Part shown: piece after piece, positions 52,401-62,196 of the stretch
Position numbering within the stretch: position 1 is the first letter of the stretch
How the letters are laid out: each line of letters starts with the position of its first letter
Origin: Croceibacterium soli
Lineage (GTDB): Bacteria > Pseudomonadota > Alphaproteobacteria > Sphingomonadales > Sphingomonadaceae
Length of the DNA stretch: 64,000 nt
Direction of reading: 5' to 3'
NCBI RefSeq assembly: GCF_009828065.1
Contig: NZ_WTYK01000005.1
Location: forward strand, 1 to 64,000
Translations under genes and position numbers: made by a program
The notes under the pieces: generated by a model
The model's database searches: none
The model's input: the letters and a program-made list of their open reading frames with translations, nothing else
Told to the model about the DNA's origin: nothing

Positions 52401-55400
52401 AAGGCGTCACGACGATCGACACGGTCTGCGGTGCCCCCGTGCGGGAATCGCCGTCGTTCTCCGTAGTCACGGGCGTCACGCTGAAAGTCTGCGTGCCGCT
52501 GTAGTTGGCCGGGGTCGAGACCCTGACGGTGGCGAACTGCTGCTGGGTGAGCACCCAGACCCGTTCCGCGCCGGTACCGCCGACCAGCATCGTGCCCTCA
52601 CTGAGAGAGGAGCCCTGGGGAAGCCCGGTGACGCGCAACGTCAGCACTTCGGACGTGTCGTCGTCGTGCAGGGTCGTGCTTATCAGCTCGCTCAGCAGGA
52701 CCTGGTCCGATCCGCTGTCGAGCGCGGCTTCGCTATAGCTCGCGCCCAGCACGGTTACGGTCGCCACGTCGGCGACGCCCTTGAGGGAGACGTTCACGCC
52801 CAAGGTCTGCGTACCGGAGATGTCGGCTCCGTCGACCGAGAACGCCGAGACGCTGAGCGTGAAATCGGCATTGCTGTTGAGCGGCGGCTGCAGCGTCAGC
52901 GGCTTGGTGGAATCGAACTCCTCGATCGTCACGCTGCCCGCGGTCAGCGTCTGCAGCACGCCATCGTAGAAGAGCTGGGCGCCCGCGGGGATATCGGCGA
53001 TCGTCACCGTGAATGTCTCGGACGGGTCCGAGCTGGTCGGGCGGATATCCAGCGAGATGGCCGTGTCCTCGATCCCGTTGGCCCGGGCGTTGAGCGCCAC
53101 GGTGACTTCGTCGGCCGCCGGCTCGATAACCAGGTTGGACAGCACCGCAGAGCCCGAGACGGCCTGCACCGTCGCCCCGGTGTCGAGATCGGTATCGCGG
53201 GTCAGTGTCTGGACGTCGATCTCGAAAGTGCCGGAAAGATCTTCCGGCGCCTTGAACTGCAGCGTGTTCAGATAGGCGACCGGGATGTCGACCGGAGTGC
53301 CTGCGTAAGTGACGGTGACCCACGCCCCGCCCCCTTCGCTGGTGTCGCCGTTCGTGGAATAGCGGAACTGCGCCCCGATGGCGTTATCCGCCCCGCCGTC
53401 TCCGGAGATCAGTTCCGGCGTGAGGCGGGCGAATACCTGCTCGTTGATGTCCTGGTTGCTCCAGCCCGTGCCAAGGTTGAAGCCCCCCTCGGTGCCGAGC
53501 GTGAACCAGGCGTCCTCCTCCCCGGCGGTCGCATAGACATGGCCGGCTGTCATGGCCGCGTCAGCGTTGCCGTCTCCATCGGAATCGCCCCCGACCAGCT
53601 CGGCCACCGGAGTCACGGTGACCGTGACCGGCAGAGTTCTCGTAGTGGTGTCCGTGACGTTTCCGCCATCGATGCTGACGGTATCGGCGGTGGTGACCGC
53701 GACGTCGATGGTCACGTCTGCGCTGCTGTGAGCCGGCCCCTCGATCCTGAAGCCGTCCAGCACCGCCTCCCGCTGTGCCTCGGTCAGGCTGCCATCGAAC
53801 ACTATGGTGTAGGTCGTATCGACCAGGCTCGCGGTGTAACCCGTGCCCGCGCCGGTATCCGATACGGTCCAGCCTGCGGGTACCCCAAACTGCACTTGGG
53901 TGATCAACTCGGTGCCGTTCCCGCCTTCATCGGTGACCCTGATGCCGGACAGGAACGCAGCCGCCGCGTCCTCCGCGACCGTGACGCCGGACGCGGCGAC
54001 GTCTCCGCCGACCGGCGTGACATGCAGGTCGAGCACGACGGACTCCTGGACCAGCCCGCCTGTCGTCGCGCCGGAGCCGACACCGTCGGCATCCCCGTCC
54101 CGCGCGTTCAGCGTCACGGTGATCGACACGTCGCCGCTGAAGTTGGCCGGCGGCCTGATGGTCATGGCAGGCAGGCCGGTGGACGAAGTACTCAGACCCG
54201 GCGCAGCCACTGTCGCGATCGGGTTTCCGGCGGTCACCATTACGCCGTTGACGGTCGTGCCGAGCGGCAGCCCCGCGATCTCGAACCAGCGAACCTCGGA
54301 ACCGTCGACATCGGCGCCGCCATTGCCGTCGGTGCTCGGGAAGCCGACGGAGAGCAGATCGGCCAGGTCGAAGGTGCTGTCTTCGGCGAACGTGTGATCG
54401 GTCGCCGAAGTATCGGGATCGCCCCCGTCGACCAGCGCCAGCGTGATCGGGTCGGTCACCGCCTGCACGTTCACCGTCACGTTCGCCGACGAAGTGGCGC
54501 CGGGCACGCCCGCAAGCGGATTGCCGGCATCGTCGACTTCGTAACTGGTCACGCTGACGGCTATCATGAAGTTGGCGTGGCTTTCGGCCGGGGGGAGAAC
54601 CCTCAGGCCTTCGTAAGTCGCGGCCGTCATCGTGAGATCCGATGTGATGCCCTGGATGTGGGGCCCGTCCGACAGCTGAATCGTGATCGGCGCGCCGGTC
54701 GACGTGAACAGCAGGTTCCCCGAACCATCGAGAATCTGCGCATCGTTCGGAATGCCGGTGAGCGTTATGGCGCCGAGCAGTTCGGGATTGTCGCCCGCTC
54801 CCGCGCCGTTCTGATCGACCGCATCGGTAACCACCGGCGCATTGAGGCCGAGGCCGACGGCCTCGTCCTCATCGGTCAGGACCGCGCCCGCATCCACCGG
54901 CACCTGCGGCGCATCGGAGATCGGGCTCACCGTGATCGTCACCGTCGTCACCACGTTGCTGCCGTCGTCGGCGACGGTTGTATAGGTGAACGTGTCGGTG
55001 CCGCTGAAATTGGCATCGGGAACGTAGGTTATCGTCCCGTTGGCATTGACCGTCGCCGTGCCGTTCGCCGGATCGGAAGTCGAGACGTTCGAGCCGGTCG
55101 CGTCAGCACTCGTGTTGAAGGTAATCCCGGCGCTGTCCTCGTCCAGTGTGAACTCGCGCTCGGTCTGCGGCTCGTCATCGGTGACGGTGATTGCGAAGTT
55201 TCCGTCATCGGTATCGCCGTCCCCGTCGGTAACACCGAAAGCGATGGGTAGCTCGATGGCGCTGCCGCCGGTATGATCCAGCGGACGGGACAGGACGAAG
55301 CTGTAGCTGGCGCTGGCCGAGGTCGGATTGACGATGGTCGCGGTGAAGACCGCAGATCCATTGGCGGTCGCCGTCAGCGTGTGGCCGCCAGCGCCGATGG

Positions 55401-58400
55401 TATAGACCAGAGCCACGCCGCCGGAAGTCAGGGCGAGGTTCTCCAGCGCTGCCTGAACCGCTGCGAAGGTCACGTCGACGCCGTCGGCCGCCTTGGTCAC
55501 GTCCAGCGAGCCGGTCCGGGTCAGTGCCGGCACGTCCGAATCGCTGCCGCTGGGCAGGTTCGCTTCGCTGACCACCTCCGCTTCGGGACTGCCGATCGAG
55601 GGAATCGTGTCATTCACCGTCACCGTCTGGTTCGCCCAGCCGCTGACGTCCCCGTCCCCGTCGATAAGGTTGTAGCTGAAGATCTCGTCCACCGAGAGGT
55701 CACTGCCCGGCTGCGGATGGCTTACCGACGTGCCCGAGCTCACCACCGGATCGCTGGTGTAGCTCCAGGTCCCGTCCTGCCTGACGGTCAGGCTGCCGTG
55801 GATCGTGTCGAAAGTGCTGCCTCCGGGGCCGGCCGCGACCGTGGCGACGGTCAGCCCGCCCGCCTCGTTGGTGTATTGCACCTGGTAGAGTCGCGCGCCG
55901 TCGGCGCCCTGGATGTCGTTTGCGAGCAGAGGGGTGCCGACCACCGTCTGGCCGCCCTCCACCACATTGGCGACGGGGCCCGCTTGCGCCGTCGGCACGT
56001 CGTCCACCACCTTGAGCTCGAGCGTGGCGGTGACGCTGGAGTCGGTGTCGTGAAGCGTATAGCCGACCGGAATCGAGAGTGCGTTCTCCCCATTGGCCGC
56101 CGGGTGATCCAGCCTGCCGGTGAGCGCCATGGTGATGCTCTGGCTCGCACCCGAGGGGTCCGCGGGGTTGTCGAGCGTCAGCGTGAACACCACCGCCCCG
56201 CCCGGGCCTGTCGCCGTGAGCACGTGGCCATCGCCGCTCAGCGTGTACACCAGCGGCGTGCCGCCGGACGTCAGGTTCTGCGCCTCGAGCCCGCTCACCG
56301 TGGATGCATCGAACACCACGTCCTCGATCGCGTCGGGCCCTTTCACGATGCCCATGTTTTCCGTCACCGAGTTGGTCGGCGATCCGGCGCTGCCCGCGCC
56401 AGGAACGTCCTGCTCGTCGATGCCGAGGCTCACCACGCCGGGCGTCGGGTCGGTATCGGTGACCGTCAGCGGCTGGACCGCCGACGATGTCGAACCGTCG
56501 TAATCTTCCACGGTATAGCTGAAGCTTTCCGCCACTCCGGCGGCATTGTCCTCGGTCGCGTCGCTCGTGTAGCTCCACGTGCCGTCTGGGTTCACCGTCA
56601 GGGAGCCGTAGCGCGTGTCCACCGTCACGCCGCCGAGGGGCACTGCCGCAGTGGCGCTGCTGCCGCTCTCGTCGGTATAGGTGATCGAGCTCACTTTGGC
56701 CGAGCCGTCCGCGCCGGCCGTGTCGTTGCCGAGCAGGTTGGCGCCGCCGCTGGCTGAGCCGACTACCGCGCCGCCTTCCTCCAGGAACAGCCCGGCCTGG
56801 TCGACGGCGATCGGCCCGTCATCGAGCACGGTGACCTGGAAGCTGTTCGTGTCGGAATCGCCGTCGGCGTCGGTCACGGTGAAGGCAAACGAGAGGTCGA
56901 GAGGCGATGCACCGTGATCGAGCGGGCCAGACAGCACGAAACTGTATGCGGCGGCCGGGGAGTTCGAGTTGGTCAGGGTCGCCGTGAAGACGACCGCGCC
57001 GCCGGGACCTGCTGTGGCAGTCAGCGTGTGACCGTCCAGGCTGATCTCGTAGTCGAGCGGGATGCCGTTCGAAGTCAGTCCGGCGAGCCCCGCCTGTGCC
57101 GCGTCGAACACCGTGTCGAGGCTGCCGTCATCGGCGCCGGCGCGGATGTCGAGCGAACCCGTGACAGTCAGGGCGCCGGGGTTCGTATCGGTGCCTCCCG
57201 TCAGATTGGCCTCGTCCACCGTCGCCGGATCGGGCGCGCCGCTTGTCGGAACATCGTCGACGATGTTGATCGCAAAGTCGGCAGTGTTGGTCCGGCCGGC
57301 GGCATCTTCGACCGAGAGTTCGATAACTTCGTTGCTGCCATCCGACGCCGGGTCGGGATTGGTGACGGTGTCCTCGAGGGTATAAGTGTAGCTCAGCGTG
57401 CCGCCGGTGGAGACGCCGCCGATCTCGCCGGAAGAGGCATACCCGGTCAGCGTCAGCCGGCCCTGGGGGGTGTCGATCACGATCGGCGAACCGGAGGTGA
57501 TCGCCTCAAGCTGCGCCAGGGTCAGCGCCGTGGCGCCGATGGCGATGCCGACCAGCCCGTTGCCCGCGGAGATGACGATGCTGCCGCTCGCGTCCGCGGT
57601 GTGGCCGATCGGGCCGTCGGCCGTGAGCCCGGCCTCGTAAACGGTGAGCTGACCGGGATCGATGCCGTTGGTATCGGTCGGCGTGATCGACGGCGCGCCG
57701 TCGTCGTTGCCATTGATTGTGATCGTCAGGGTGGTGAAAGAGGTGCCGCCTTCGCCATCGGAGATCGCGTAGCTGAACACGTCCGAAAGCGGCGCGCTGA
57801 CTGCATCGAGGCCGTTCACGAGCGGATTGGCGTTGTCGAGGACGTAAGTGTAGCTGCCGTCGGCGGCGATGGTCAGCGTGCCGTAAGTGCCGACGATCTG
57901 CGTGCCGGCATTGGGCGTGCCGGGGAAGTCGCCGAGATGCGCGGCGGTGCCGGCCATGACATGCGTGACCGAGAGCGCGTCTCCATCCGGATCGATGTCC
58001 ATTCCCGCCACAGCGGCTCCGCTGGCGATCACGCCGTTGGCGGCGGAGACGACGAGGTCCGGCCCGTCTTCCGTGACGGTTCCGTTGTCGGCCGCGGCTT
58101 GCGGCGCCGGGTTGGTGACCGTCCAGTCGAAGCTCTGCGTTACCGTGCTGCCGTGGCCGTCGTCGGCGGTGACCACGACGGTGTAGACGCCGGCGGGGTT
58201 GCCCCCTGTGCTCGACTGGCTGGCGGAGTTGTCGATCGTCCCGCTGATGATGCCGGTCACCGGGTCGAGCGTCAGGCCCGGCGGCAGGCCGGTGGCGGTG
58301 TAAGTCAGCGTGTCGCTCGTATCGGCGTCCGTGAAGGCGGAGGCGATGTCGACGGTGACGACCGCATCGGCATCCTCGTTCGCCTGCCCTGGCAGCGTGC

Positions 58401-61400
58401 CTACCTCGACCGGGCCGTCGTTCGTGCCGGTCACCGTGACCGTCAGCGTCGCGGTGTCCGTGCCGCCCTCGCCGTCGCTGATGGTGTAGGTCACGCTCGT
58501 CGTGCGCGTCTCGCCCACGGCCAGGTCTTCGAACTCGCCGTTCGGATCGAAAGCGTAGCTGCCGTCGGCGTTCAGGGTGAACGTCCCCCCGCCAGTGCCC
58601 GCGAGCAAGGAGCCCACACCGGCCGCCGCGCCGTTGATGGCGCTGACCGTCAGCGGATCGCCTTCGGGATCGCTGTCGTTGCCCAGCACTCCGTCTGCCG
58701 CATCGACCGCCAGCGGCGTAGCCTCATCGGTTGCGTCAACGTCGTCCGCCGCCACAGGCGGATCGTTGATTCCGGTGACCGTCACTTCGAATGTAGCGGT
58801 GTCCGAGCCGCCCTCGCCATCGTCGATCGTGTAAGTCACGCTGGTGGTGCGGGTCTCGCCGACGGAAAGGTCGTCGAACTCGCCGTTCGGATCGAACGTG
58901 TAGCTGCCGTCGGCGTTGAGGATGAACGTGCCGCCACCGTTGCCGGCTACCGCGGCGCCGACGTTGCCGGGGGCGCCGTTCACCTCGCTCACGACCAGCA
59001 CATCGCGGTCCGGATCGCTGTCATTGCCGAGCAGGCCGTTCGCGGCAGTCGCGGAGAGCGGCGTGTCCTCGTCGGTCGTGCGGGCATCGTCGAGCGCGAC
59101 CGGGACGGGGTTGCTGACCGTCCAGTCGAAGCTCTGGCTTACGGTGCCGCCGTTGCCGTCGTCGGCGGTCACCACCACCGTGTAGACGCCAGGCGGATTG
59201 CCGGTCGTGCCGGACTGGCTGGCCGAGTTGTCGATCGTCCCGCCGATGAGGCCCGTCACCGGGTCCAGCGTGAGGCCGGGCGGCAGCTCCGTTGCCGTGT
59301 AGGTCAACGTGTCGCTGGCATCGATGTCCGCGAAGGCGGAGGTGACGTCGATCGTGACGACCGTCTCGGCGTCCTCGTTCGCCTGCGCGGGCAGCATGCC
59401 CACGGCCACGGGACCGTCGTTGGTGCCGGTGACCGTGACCACCAGTGTGGCGGTGTCCGTGCCGCCTTCCCCGTCGCTGATCGTGTAAGTCACGCTCGTG
59501 GTGCGCGTCTCGCCGACCGCGAGATCGTCGAACTCGCCGTTCGGGTCGAAGGTATAGCTTCCGTCGGCGCCCAGAATGAACGCGCCGCCGCTGCTCCCCA
59601 CCACCGACGAACCGACGCCCGCGGCGATGCCGTTCACGGCGCTGACGGTCAGCGCATCGCCATCGGGATCGCTGTCGTTGCCCAGCACGCCGCCGGCTGC
59701 GCTTACCACAAGCGCGGTATTCTCATCGGTCGTGCCGGCGTCGTCGATTGCCTCCGGCACCGGGTTGCTGACGGTCCAGTCGAAGCTCTGGGACACAGTG
59801 CCGCCATGGCCGTCGTCCGCGGTCACCACGACCGTATAGGTCCCGGGCGGGTTGCCCGCCGTGCCGGACTGGCTGGCGGAGTTGTCGATCGTCCCGCTGA
59901 TCCGGCCGGTCACGGGATCGAGCGTCAGGCCCGGCGGCAGGCCGGTCGCGGTGTAGGTCAGCGTGTCGCTGGCATCGACATCTGCGAAGGCGGCGGTGAC
60001 ATCGATCGAAACGACCGTATCCGCATCCTCGTTCGACTGGCCCGGCAGCGTGCCCACCGCGACAGGCCCGTCGTGGGTGCCGGTCACCGTTACCAGGAGG
60101 GTGGCGGTGTCCGTGCCGCCCTCCCCGTCGCTGATCGTGTAAGTCACGCTCGTGGTGCGCGTCTCGCCGACGGCGAGGTCGTCGAACTCGCCGTTCGGTG
60201 TGAAGGCGTAGCTTCCGTCGGCGTTCAACGTAAACCTGCCGCCACCGGTGCCCGCCACTGTCGAACCGACGCTTGCCGAGGCCCCGTTCACGGCGCTGAC
60301 GGTCAGCGTGTCGCCATCGGGATCGCGGTCATTGCCCAGCACGCCGCCCGCCGCGCTCACCACCAGCGCGGTGTTCTCGTCGGTCGTGCCGCTGTCGTCG
60401 ATTGCCTCCGGAGCCGGGTTGGTGACGGTCCATTCAAAGCTCTGGCGTACGGTGCCGCCGTTGCCGTCGTCGGCGGTCACGACAACCGTATAGACGCCGG
60501 GCGGGTTGCCTGCTGTGCCCGACTGGCTGGCCGAGTTGTCGATGGTCCCGCCGATCAGGCCGGTAACGGGATCGAGGACCAGGCCCGGCGGCAGTCCAGT
60601 GGCAGTGTAGGTCAGCACATCGCTTTCGGGATCGCTGAAGCCGGCCTTCACGTCGACGCCAGAGACCGGGTCCGCATCGCTGTCGGACTGGCCCGGCAAG
60701 GGGGTTGTGACCGGCGGGTCGTTCACCGGCGTGACGAGGATATCCAGGGTGCTGGTGGCGGTGCCGCCGTCGTTGCCGTCGCTGACCGTGTAAGTAACGG
60801 TCGGGACGGTGCCGTTCCAGTCCTTCTCCGGCACGAAGGTGTAAGCTCCGTCCGGGCCGATCACCAGGGTGCCGACACCGGGAATGGTGGCGGTTTGCCC
60901 CGCCGTGTAAGCCTGTCCGCCGATCTCGAACGCGGTGACCGCGAGCGGGTGGCCGTTCGGATCGACGTCGTTCTCGAGCACATTGCCGCTGAGCGGCGTG
61001 TCTTCGGCCGTCGTCTCGGTTTCGGGTAATGGCGCGGGCGGTTCGTTGGTGACCTCCACTGTCACCGTCGTGGTCTCGGTCCCGCCGCCGCTGGTCACGG
61101 TGTAGGTGTAGCTATCCGGCCCGACATAGCCCGGATCGGGCGTGTAGGTGATCGTGCCGTCGGGATTGATCACGACGGTGCCGTGCCCGCCCTGGCTGAT
61201 CGCGGTCACCGCCGCGTTGCTATTCTCGAACGTGTCGTTGTCGAGCACGTCCACCGTCACCGGATCGCCCGACTGGGTCGTGATCGCATCGGGGACGATG
61301 TCGCTCACCGGCTCGACAACGATATCGAGCGTGCTGGTGCCGATGCTCCCGCGGCCATCGTCCACCGTGTAGGTGACCGTCGGCACGGTTCCGCTCCAGT

Positions 61401-62145
61401 CCGGCACGGGCGTGAAGCTGTAGCTGCCATCGGCGTTGATCAGGACTGCACCGATGCCGGCAATCGTCGCCTGCTCCCCGGCCGCAAAGACCTGGCCGCC
61501 GATCTCGAACTGGGTGACCGTCAGGACGCGGTTCTCGGGGTCGCTGTCATTATCGAGGACATTGCCGGAGGCGGTTTCATCCTCCTGGATGGTCCGCGTG
61601 TCCGGCGCGAGCACGGGCGCGCGATTGACCGGCTGCTCGTCGTTCCTGCCGCTGCTGTAGCGTTGCTCCAACTCCTCTTCGACGGGATCGGCCCAGTCGA
61701 TCGTCATCGGCCGGAGCACTTCCCTGTTTCGCGCCAGGTTCAGCGGGGCGATGCTGTCGGTTTCCAGCTGGTCTTCGATCCTGACGAGCTGCACGAAGCG
61801 ATGGCCGTCGCCGAGCCGCGGCGCCGGGTCTTGCTCGGGCTGCTCCTCGGGCCTGTTTTCGGCAAGCAGGTTTTCCTCGATCATGCGGACCAGATCGGGT
61901 GAGGCCAGGAACGGCTCGGTCTGATCGGGCGGGACGATCAGGAAGCCGCTTTCGGCCCCTTCCAGCGTGACCAGCTCGGCATCGGCGCCCGAGCCGCTAC
62001 GGACGACGAGAGCGGCGCCTGCCGCGAGAATGAGAGTCTCGGTACCGGTGAGTTCATCCCCGGCGGAAAGCCGGCGCAGCGAGCCGTCGGCCCCCCTTGC
62101 CCAGACTTCGCCGGTGACTTCGACAACGGTTCCAGTCGTACTCAT
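49492..62145 (-). CDS. Giant type I-secreted repeat adhesin (VCBS / cadherin-like / DUF5801 repeats)
   Basis: A 4,217-residue protein without a Sec signal. Residues 1 to about 100 resemble the N-terminal retention module of LapA/BapA-type adhesins (VVEVTGEVWARGADGSLRRL), followed by an acidic linker. From about residue 170 come cadherin-like units (QEDETASGNVLDNDSDPE), then four alternating Ig-like/VCBS pairs (TATGLPPGLTLDPVTG; GNDSDPDGD), then DUF5801-type and further cadherin-like repeats. The last 125 or so residues (GNDSLLWTGSAIDAGAGTD to HVQSGITVD) are the likely C-terminal secretion signal. Asp-rich GNDSDPDGD loops should bind calcium. GGGGAG precedes the ATG. HlyD and ABC exporter genes lie directly upstream. 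No LapD/LapG pair is visible in the window, so release control is unknown. Confidence 0.93.
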   Translation of the reverse strand: MSTTGTVVEVTGEVWARGADGSLRRLSAGDELTGTETLILAAGAALVVRSGSGADAELVTLEGAESGFLIVPPDQTEPFLASPDLVRMIEENLLAENRPEEQPEQDPAPRLGDGHRFVQLVRIEDQLETDSIAPLNLARNREVLRPMTIDWADPVEEELEQRYSSGRNDEQPVNRAPVLAPDTRTIQEDETASGNVLDNDSDPENRVLTVTQFEIGGQVFAAGEQATIAGIGAVLINADGSYSFTPVPDWSGTVPTVTYTVDDGRGSIGTSTLDIVVEPVSDIVPDAITTQSGDPVTVDVLDNDTFENSNAAVTAISQGGHGTVVINPDGTITYTPDPGYVGPDSYTYTVTSGGGTETTTVTVEVTNEPPAPLPETETTAEDTPLSGNVLENDVDPNGHPLAVTAFEIGGQAYTAGQTATIPGVGTLVIGPDGAYTFVPEKDWNGTVPTVTYTVSDGNDGGTATSTLDILVTPVNDPPVTTPLPGQSDSDADPVSGVDVKAGFSDPESDVLTYTATGLPPGLVLDPVTGLIGGTIDNSASQSGTAGNPPGVYTVVVTADDGNGGTVRQSFEWTVTNPAPEAIDDSGTTDENTALVVSAAGGVLGNDRDPDGDTLTVSAVNGASASVGSTVAGTGGGRFTLNADGSYAFTPNGEFDDLAVGETRTTSVTYTISDGEGGTDTATLLVTVTGTHDGPVAVGTLPGQSNEDADTVVSIDVTAAFADVDASDTLTYTATGLPPGLTLDPVTGRISGTIDNSASQSGTAGNPPGTYTVVVTADDGHGGTVSQSFDWTVSNPVPEAIDDAGTTDENTALVVSAAGGVLGNDSDPDGDALTVSAVNGIAAGVGSSVVGSSGGAFILGADGSYTFDPNGEFDDLAVGETRTTSVTYTISDGEGGTDTATLVVTVTGTNDGPVAVGMLPAQANEDAETVVTIDVTSAFADIDASDTLTYTATELPPGLTLDPVTGLIGGTIDNSASQSGTTGNPPGVYTVVVTADDGNGGTVSQSFDWTVSNPVPVALDDARTTDEDTPLSATAANGLLGNDSDPDRDVLVVSEVNGAPGNVGAAVAGNGGGTFILNADGSYTFDPNGEFDDLSVGETRTTSVTYTIDDGEGGSDTATFEVTVTGINDPPVAADDVDATDEATPLAVDAADGVLGNDSDPEGDPLTVSAINGAAAGVGSLLAGTGGGTFTLNADGSYAFDPNGEFEDLAVGETRTTSVTYTISDGEGGTDTATLTVTVTGTNDGPVEVGTLPGQANEDADAVVTVDIASAFTDADTSDTLTYTATGLPPGLTLDPVTGIISGTIDNSASQSSTGGNPAGVYTVVVTADDGHGSTVTQSFDWTVTNPAPQAAADNGTVTEDGPDLVVSAANGVIASGAAVAGMDIDPDGDALSVTHVMAGTAAHLGDFPGTPNAGTQIVGTYGTLTIAADGSYTYVLDNANPLVNGLDAVSAPLSDVFSYAISDGEGGTSFTTLTITINGNDDGAPSITPTDTNGIDPGQLTVYEAGLTADGPIGHTADASGSIVISAGNGLVGIAIGATALTLAQLEAITSGSPIVIDTPQGRLTLTGYASSGEIGGVSTGGTLSYTYTLEDTVTNPDPASDGSNEVIELSVEDAAGRTNTADFAINIVDDVPTSGAPDPATVDEANLTGGTDTNPGALTVTGSLDIRAGADDGSLDTVFDAAQAGLAGLTSNGIPLDYEISLDGHTLTATAGPGGAVVFTATLTNSNSPAAAYSFVLSGPLDHGASPLDLSFAFTVTDADGDSDTNSFQVTVLDDGPIAVDQAGLFLEEGGAVVGSASGGANLLGNDTAGADGSAKVSSITYTDESGSSATAAVPLGGVTVDTRYGSLTVNPDGTWSYTSDATEDNAAGVAESFSYTVEDYDGSTSSAVQPLTVTDTDPTPGVVSLGIDEQDVPGAGSAGSPTNSVTENMGIVKGPDAIEDVVFDASTVSGLEAQNLTSGGTPLVYTLSGDGHVLTATGPGGAVVFTLTLDNPADPSGASQSITMALTGRLDHPAANGENALSIPVGYTLHDTDSSVTATLELKVVDDVPTAQAGPVANVVEGGQTVVGTPLLANDIQGADGARLYQVQYTNEAGGLTVATVAAGPGGSTFDTIHGSLTVRQDGTWSYTSDPVVSSGTSVSHPQPGSDLSVDEIFSYNLIDGDGDVSGWANQTVTVNDTIPSIGSPEAEVVSEANLPSGSDSDVPALTRTGSLDVTKAADGVDVTFAAVQAALENLALTSGGVALVYTIGAGGHTLTATANGSAVFTATIVNPTSASASYSFVLSRPLDHTGGSAIELPIAFGVTDGDGDTDDGNFAITVTDDEPQTEREFTLDEDSAGITFNTSADATGSNVSTSDPANGTATVNANGTITYVPDANFSGTDTFTYTTVADDGSNVVTTVTITVSPISDAPQVPVDAGAVLTDEDEAVGLGLNAPVVTDAVDQNGAGAGDNPELLGAITLTGIPNDAQILDGSGNLLFTSTGAPITIQLSDGPHIQGITSDLTMTAATYEGLRVLPPAESHANFMIAVSVTSYEVDDAGNPLAGVPGATSSANVTVNVQAVTDPITLALVDGGDPDTSATDHTFAEDSTFDLADLLSVGFPSTDGNGGADVDGSEVRWFEIAGLPLGTTVNGVMVTAGNPIATVAAPGLSTSSTGLPAMTIRPPANFSGDVSITVTLNARDGDADGVGSGATTGGLVQESVVLDLHVTPVGGDVAASGVTVAEDAAAAFLSGIRVTDEGGNGTELITQVQFGVPAGWTVSDTGAGTGYTASLVDTTYTIVFDGSLTEAQREAVLDGFRIEGPAHSSADVTIDVAVTTADTVSIDGGNVTDTTTRTLPVTVTVTPVAELVGGDSDGDGNADAAMTAGHVYATAGEEDAWFTLGTEGGFNLGTGWSNQDINEQVFARLTPELISGDGGADNAIGAQFRYSTNGDTSEGGGAWVTVTYAGTPVDIPVAYLNTLQFKAPEDLSGTFEIDVQTLTRDTDLDTGATVQAVSGSAVLSNLVIEPAADEVTVALNARANGIEDTAISLDIRPTSSDPSETFTVTIADIPAGAQLFYDGVLQTLTAGSVTIEEFDSTKPLTLQPPLNSNADFTLSVSAFSVDGADISGTQTLGVNVSLKGVADVATVTVLGASYSEAALDSGSDQVLLSELISTTLHDDDTSEVLTLRVTGLPQGSSLSEGTMLVGGTGAERVWVLTQQQFATVRVSTPANYSGTQTFSVTPVTTENDGDSRTGAPQTVSIVVTPSTEAAVTTSATLDEDTLTPLGLAIVHQNGDTDETLTTVWIAESDAVSAGFSLYLGSTLLGGAGLPTANIDGQNYYVLTGSQIAQLSAKGAANLDGSLGSFDFKYEITDQSFGGTPAGATTTTVHDGVFQLTADPVTDPIDVSIPAIAGTGGITTTTDEHAGDDAAPDTASLTAGDLVTVTLNIAPVPDAGSAGGTADDDGSEKVIRVVIEGVPDGVSVQGAEYSGAGTWLLIYNDVTALPIDDAGGISLPIVFDVSGFAGGLDDVPITIQVQSQDGDQDAGTAILSDSVTWRLSTNFAPGEGALPGLIDQWAYNGAHAAEDTVFALSDVIDAQVTVRDATVSNVFTVSLTDLPAGTIIDGMTMTVVNGVEVWTASVTVPAGGDANAALGNLLDSIGITAPEHSNENNAAGSFHFDARLTVSVPNGGNARADLNDMTVPVDPVTDAGVITIVADAIDEGMATIPVTITVTNDADGAFGGIVGGTLYVKVDAAGSTNGLENGTLTYNGAEMATEVIGGELYYVVTGVTAGTPVELVYTPDNSTAGEVSFSALVRTQENGSAVIQTGTGSGTAQVIMINNGVTVGSAPSSGTESSQVSITGLVVALVDNDGSETIKSILLSNVPNGFLVYVGDTVGTATLASNAGGDNTWVISNPDGSLPDYVAILPPEHWSGTLDSLTVTVESGETAFSDGIIQNFDLGDVTITAVADGVDLTATNTFGPENQIIPLNLNASMADPTDASVPGAADASQETTTLRLTGLGEFASFYIGAAQKVTGLSYDAVTDTYTLTGLTQSDLDQLGFLQARNALTDQDATSSGIQIAVEAFTSDDASISASDSAFLTVNSFAQLATSGNDSLLWTGSAIDAGAGTDTLRLRHGEDLSGSELDSRLSNVEVLDLHGNSVDSLSATDVLGIAGSTSVLSILGDGADSLTLADGWAAAGTQQIGGIEYAIYTATVGMTDVELHVQSGITVD
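58110..60720 (-). repeat. Near-identical Ig-like/VCBS modules in the adhesin gene
   Basis: On the plus strand the words GTCCAGTCGAAGCTCTG (58117, 59119, 59780; variant at 60429) mark four Ig-like units, each with long stretches of almost identical DNA, alternating with four VCBS-type units (two of them adjacent between 58430 and 59100). The high DNA identity points to recent duplication and makes copy-number change or assembly collapse likely. Confidence 0.8.
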
Positions 62146-62196
62146 GCCCGCTCCCCAACAATCAGATCCGTCGTCGCCGCGTGCTGACGCAGCCGG

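Noticed and set aside
56914-61029. 1,371-codon plus-strand open frame inside the type I adhesin gene
   Set aside because: Antisense shadow of repeated VCBS/Ig-like DNA; no domain or ribosome site. The frames at 49333-52251 and 52324-55251 are rejected for the same reason.
62014-62025. AAG in the adhesin N-terminus considered as a LapG-type cleavage site
   Set aside because: It lies at residues 41-43 inside the retention-like module, far before the usual site near residue 108, and no LapG/LapD genes are present.
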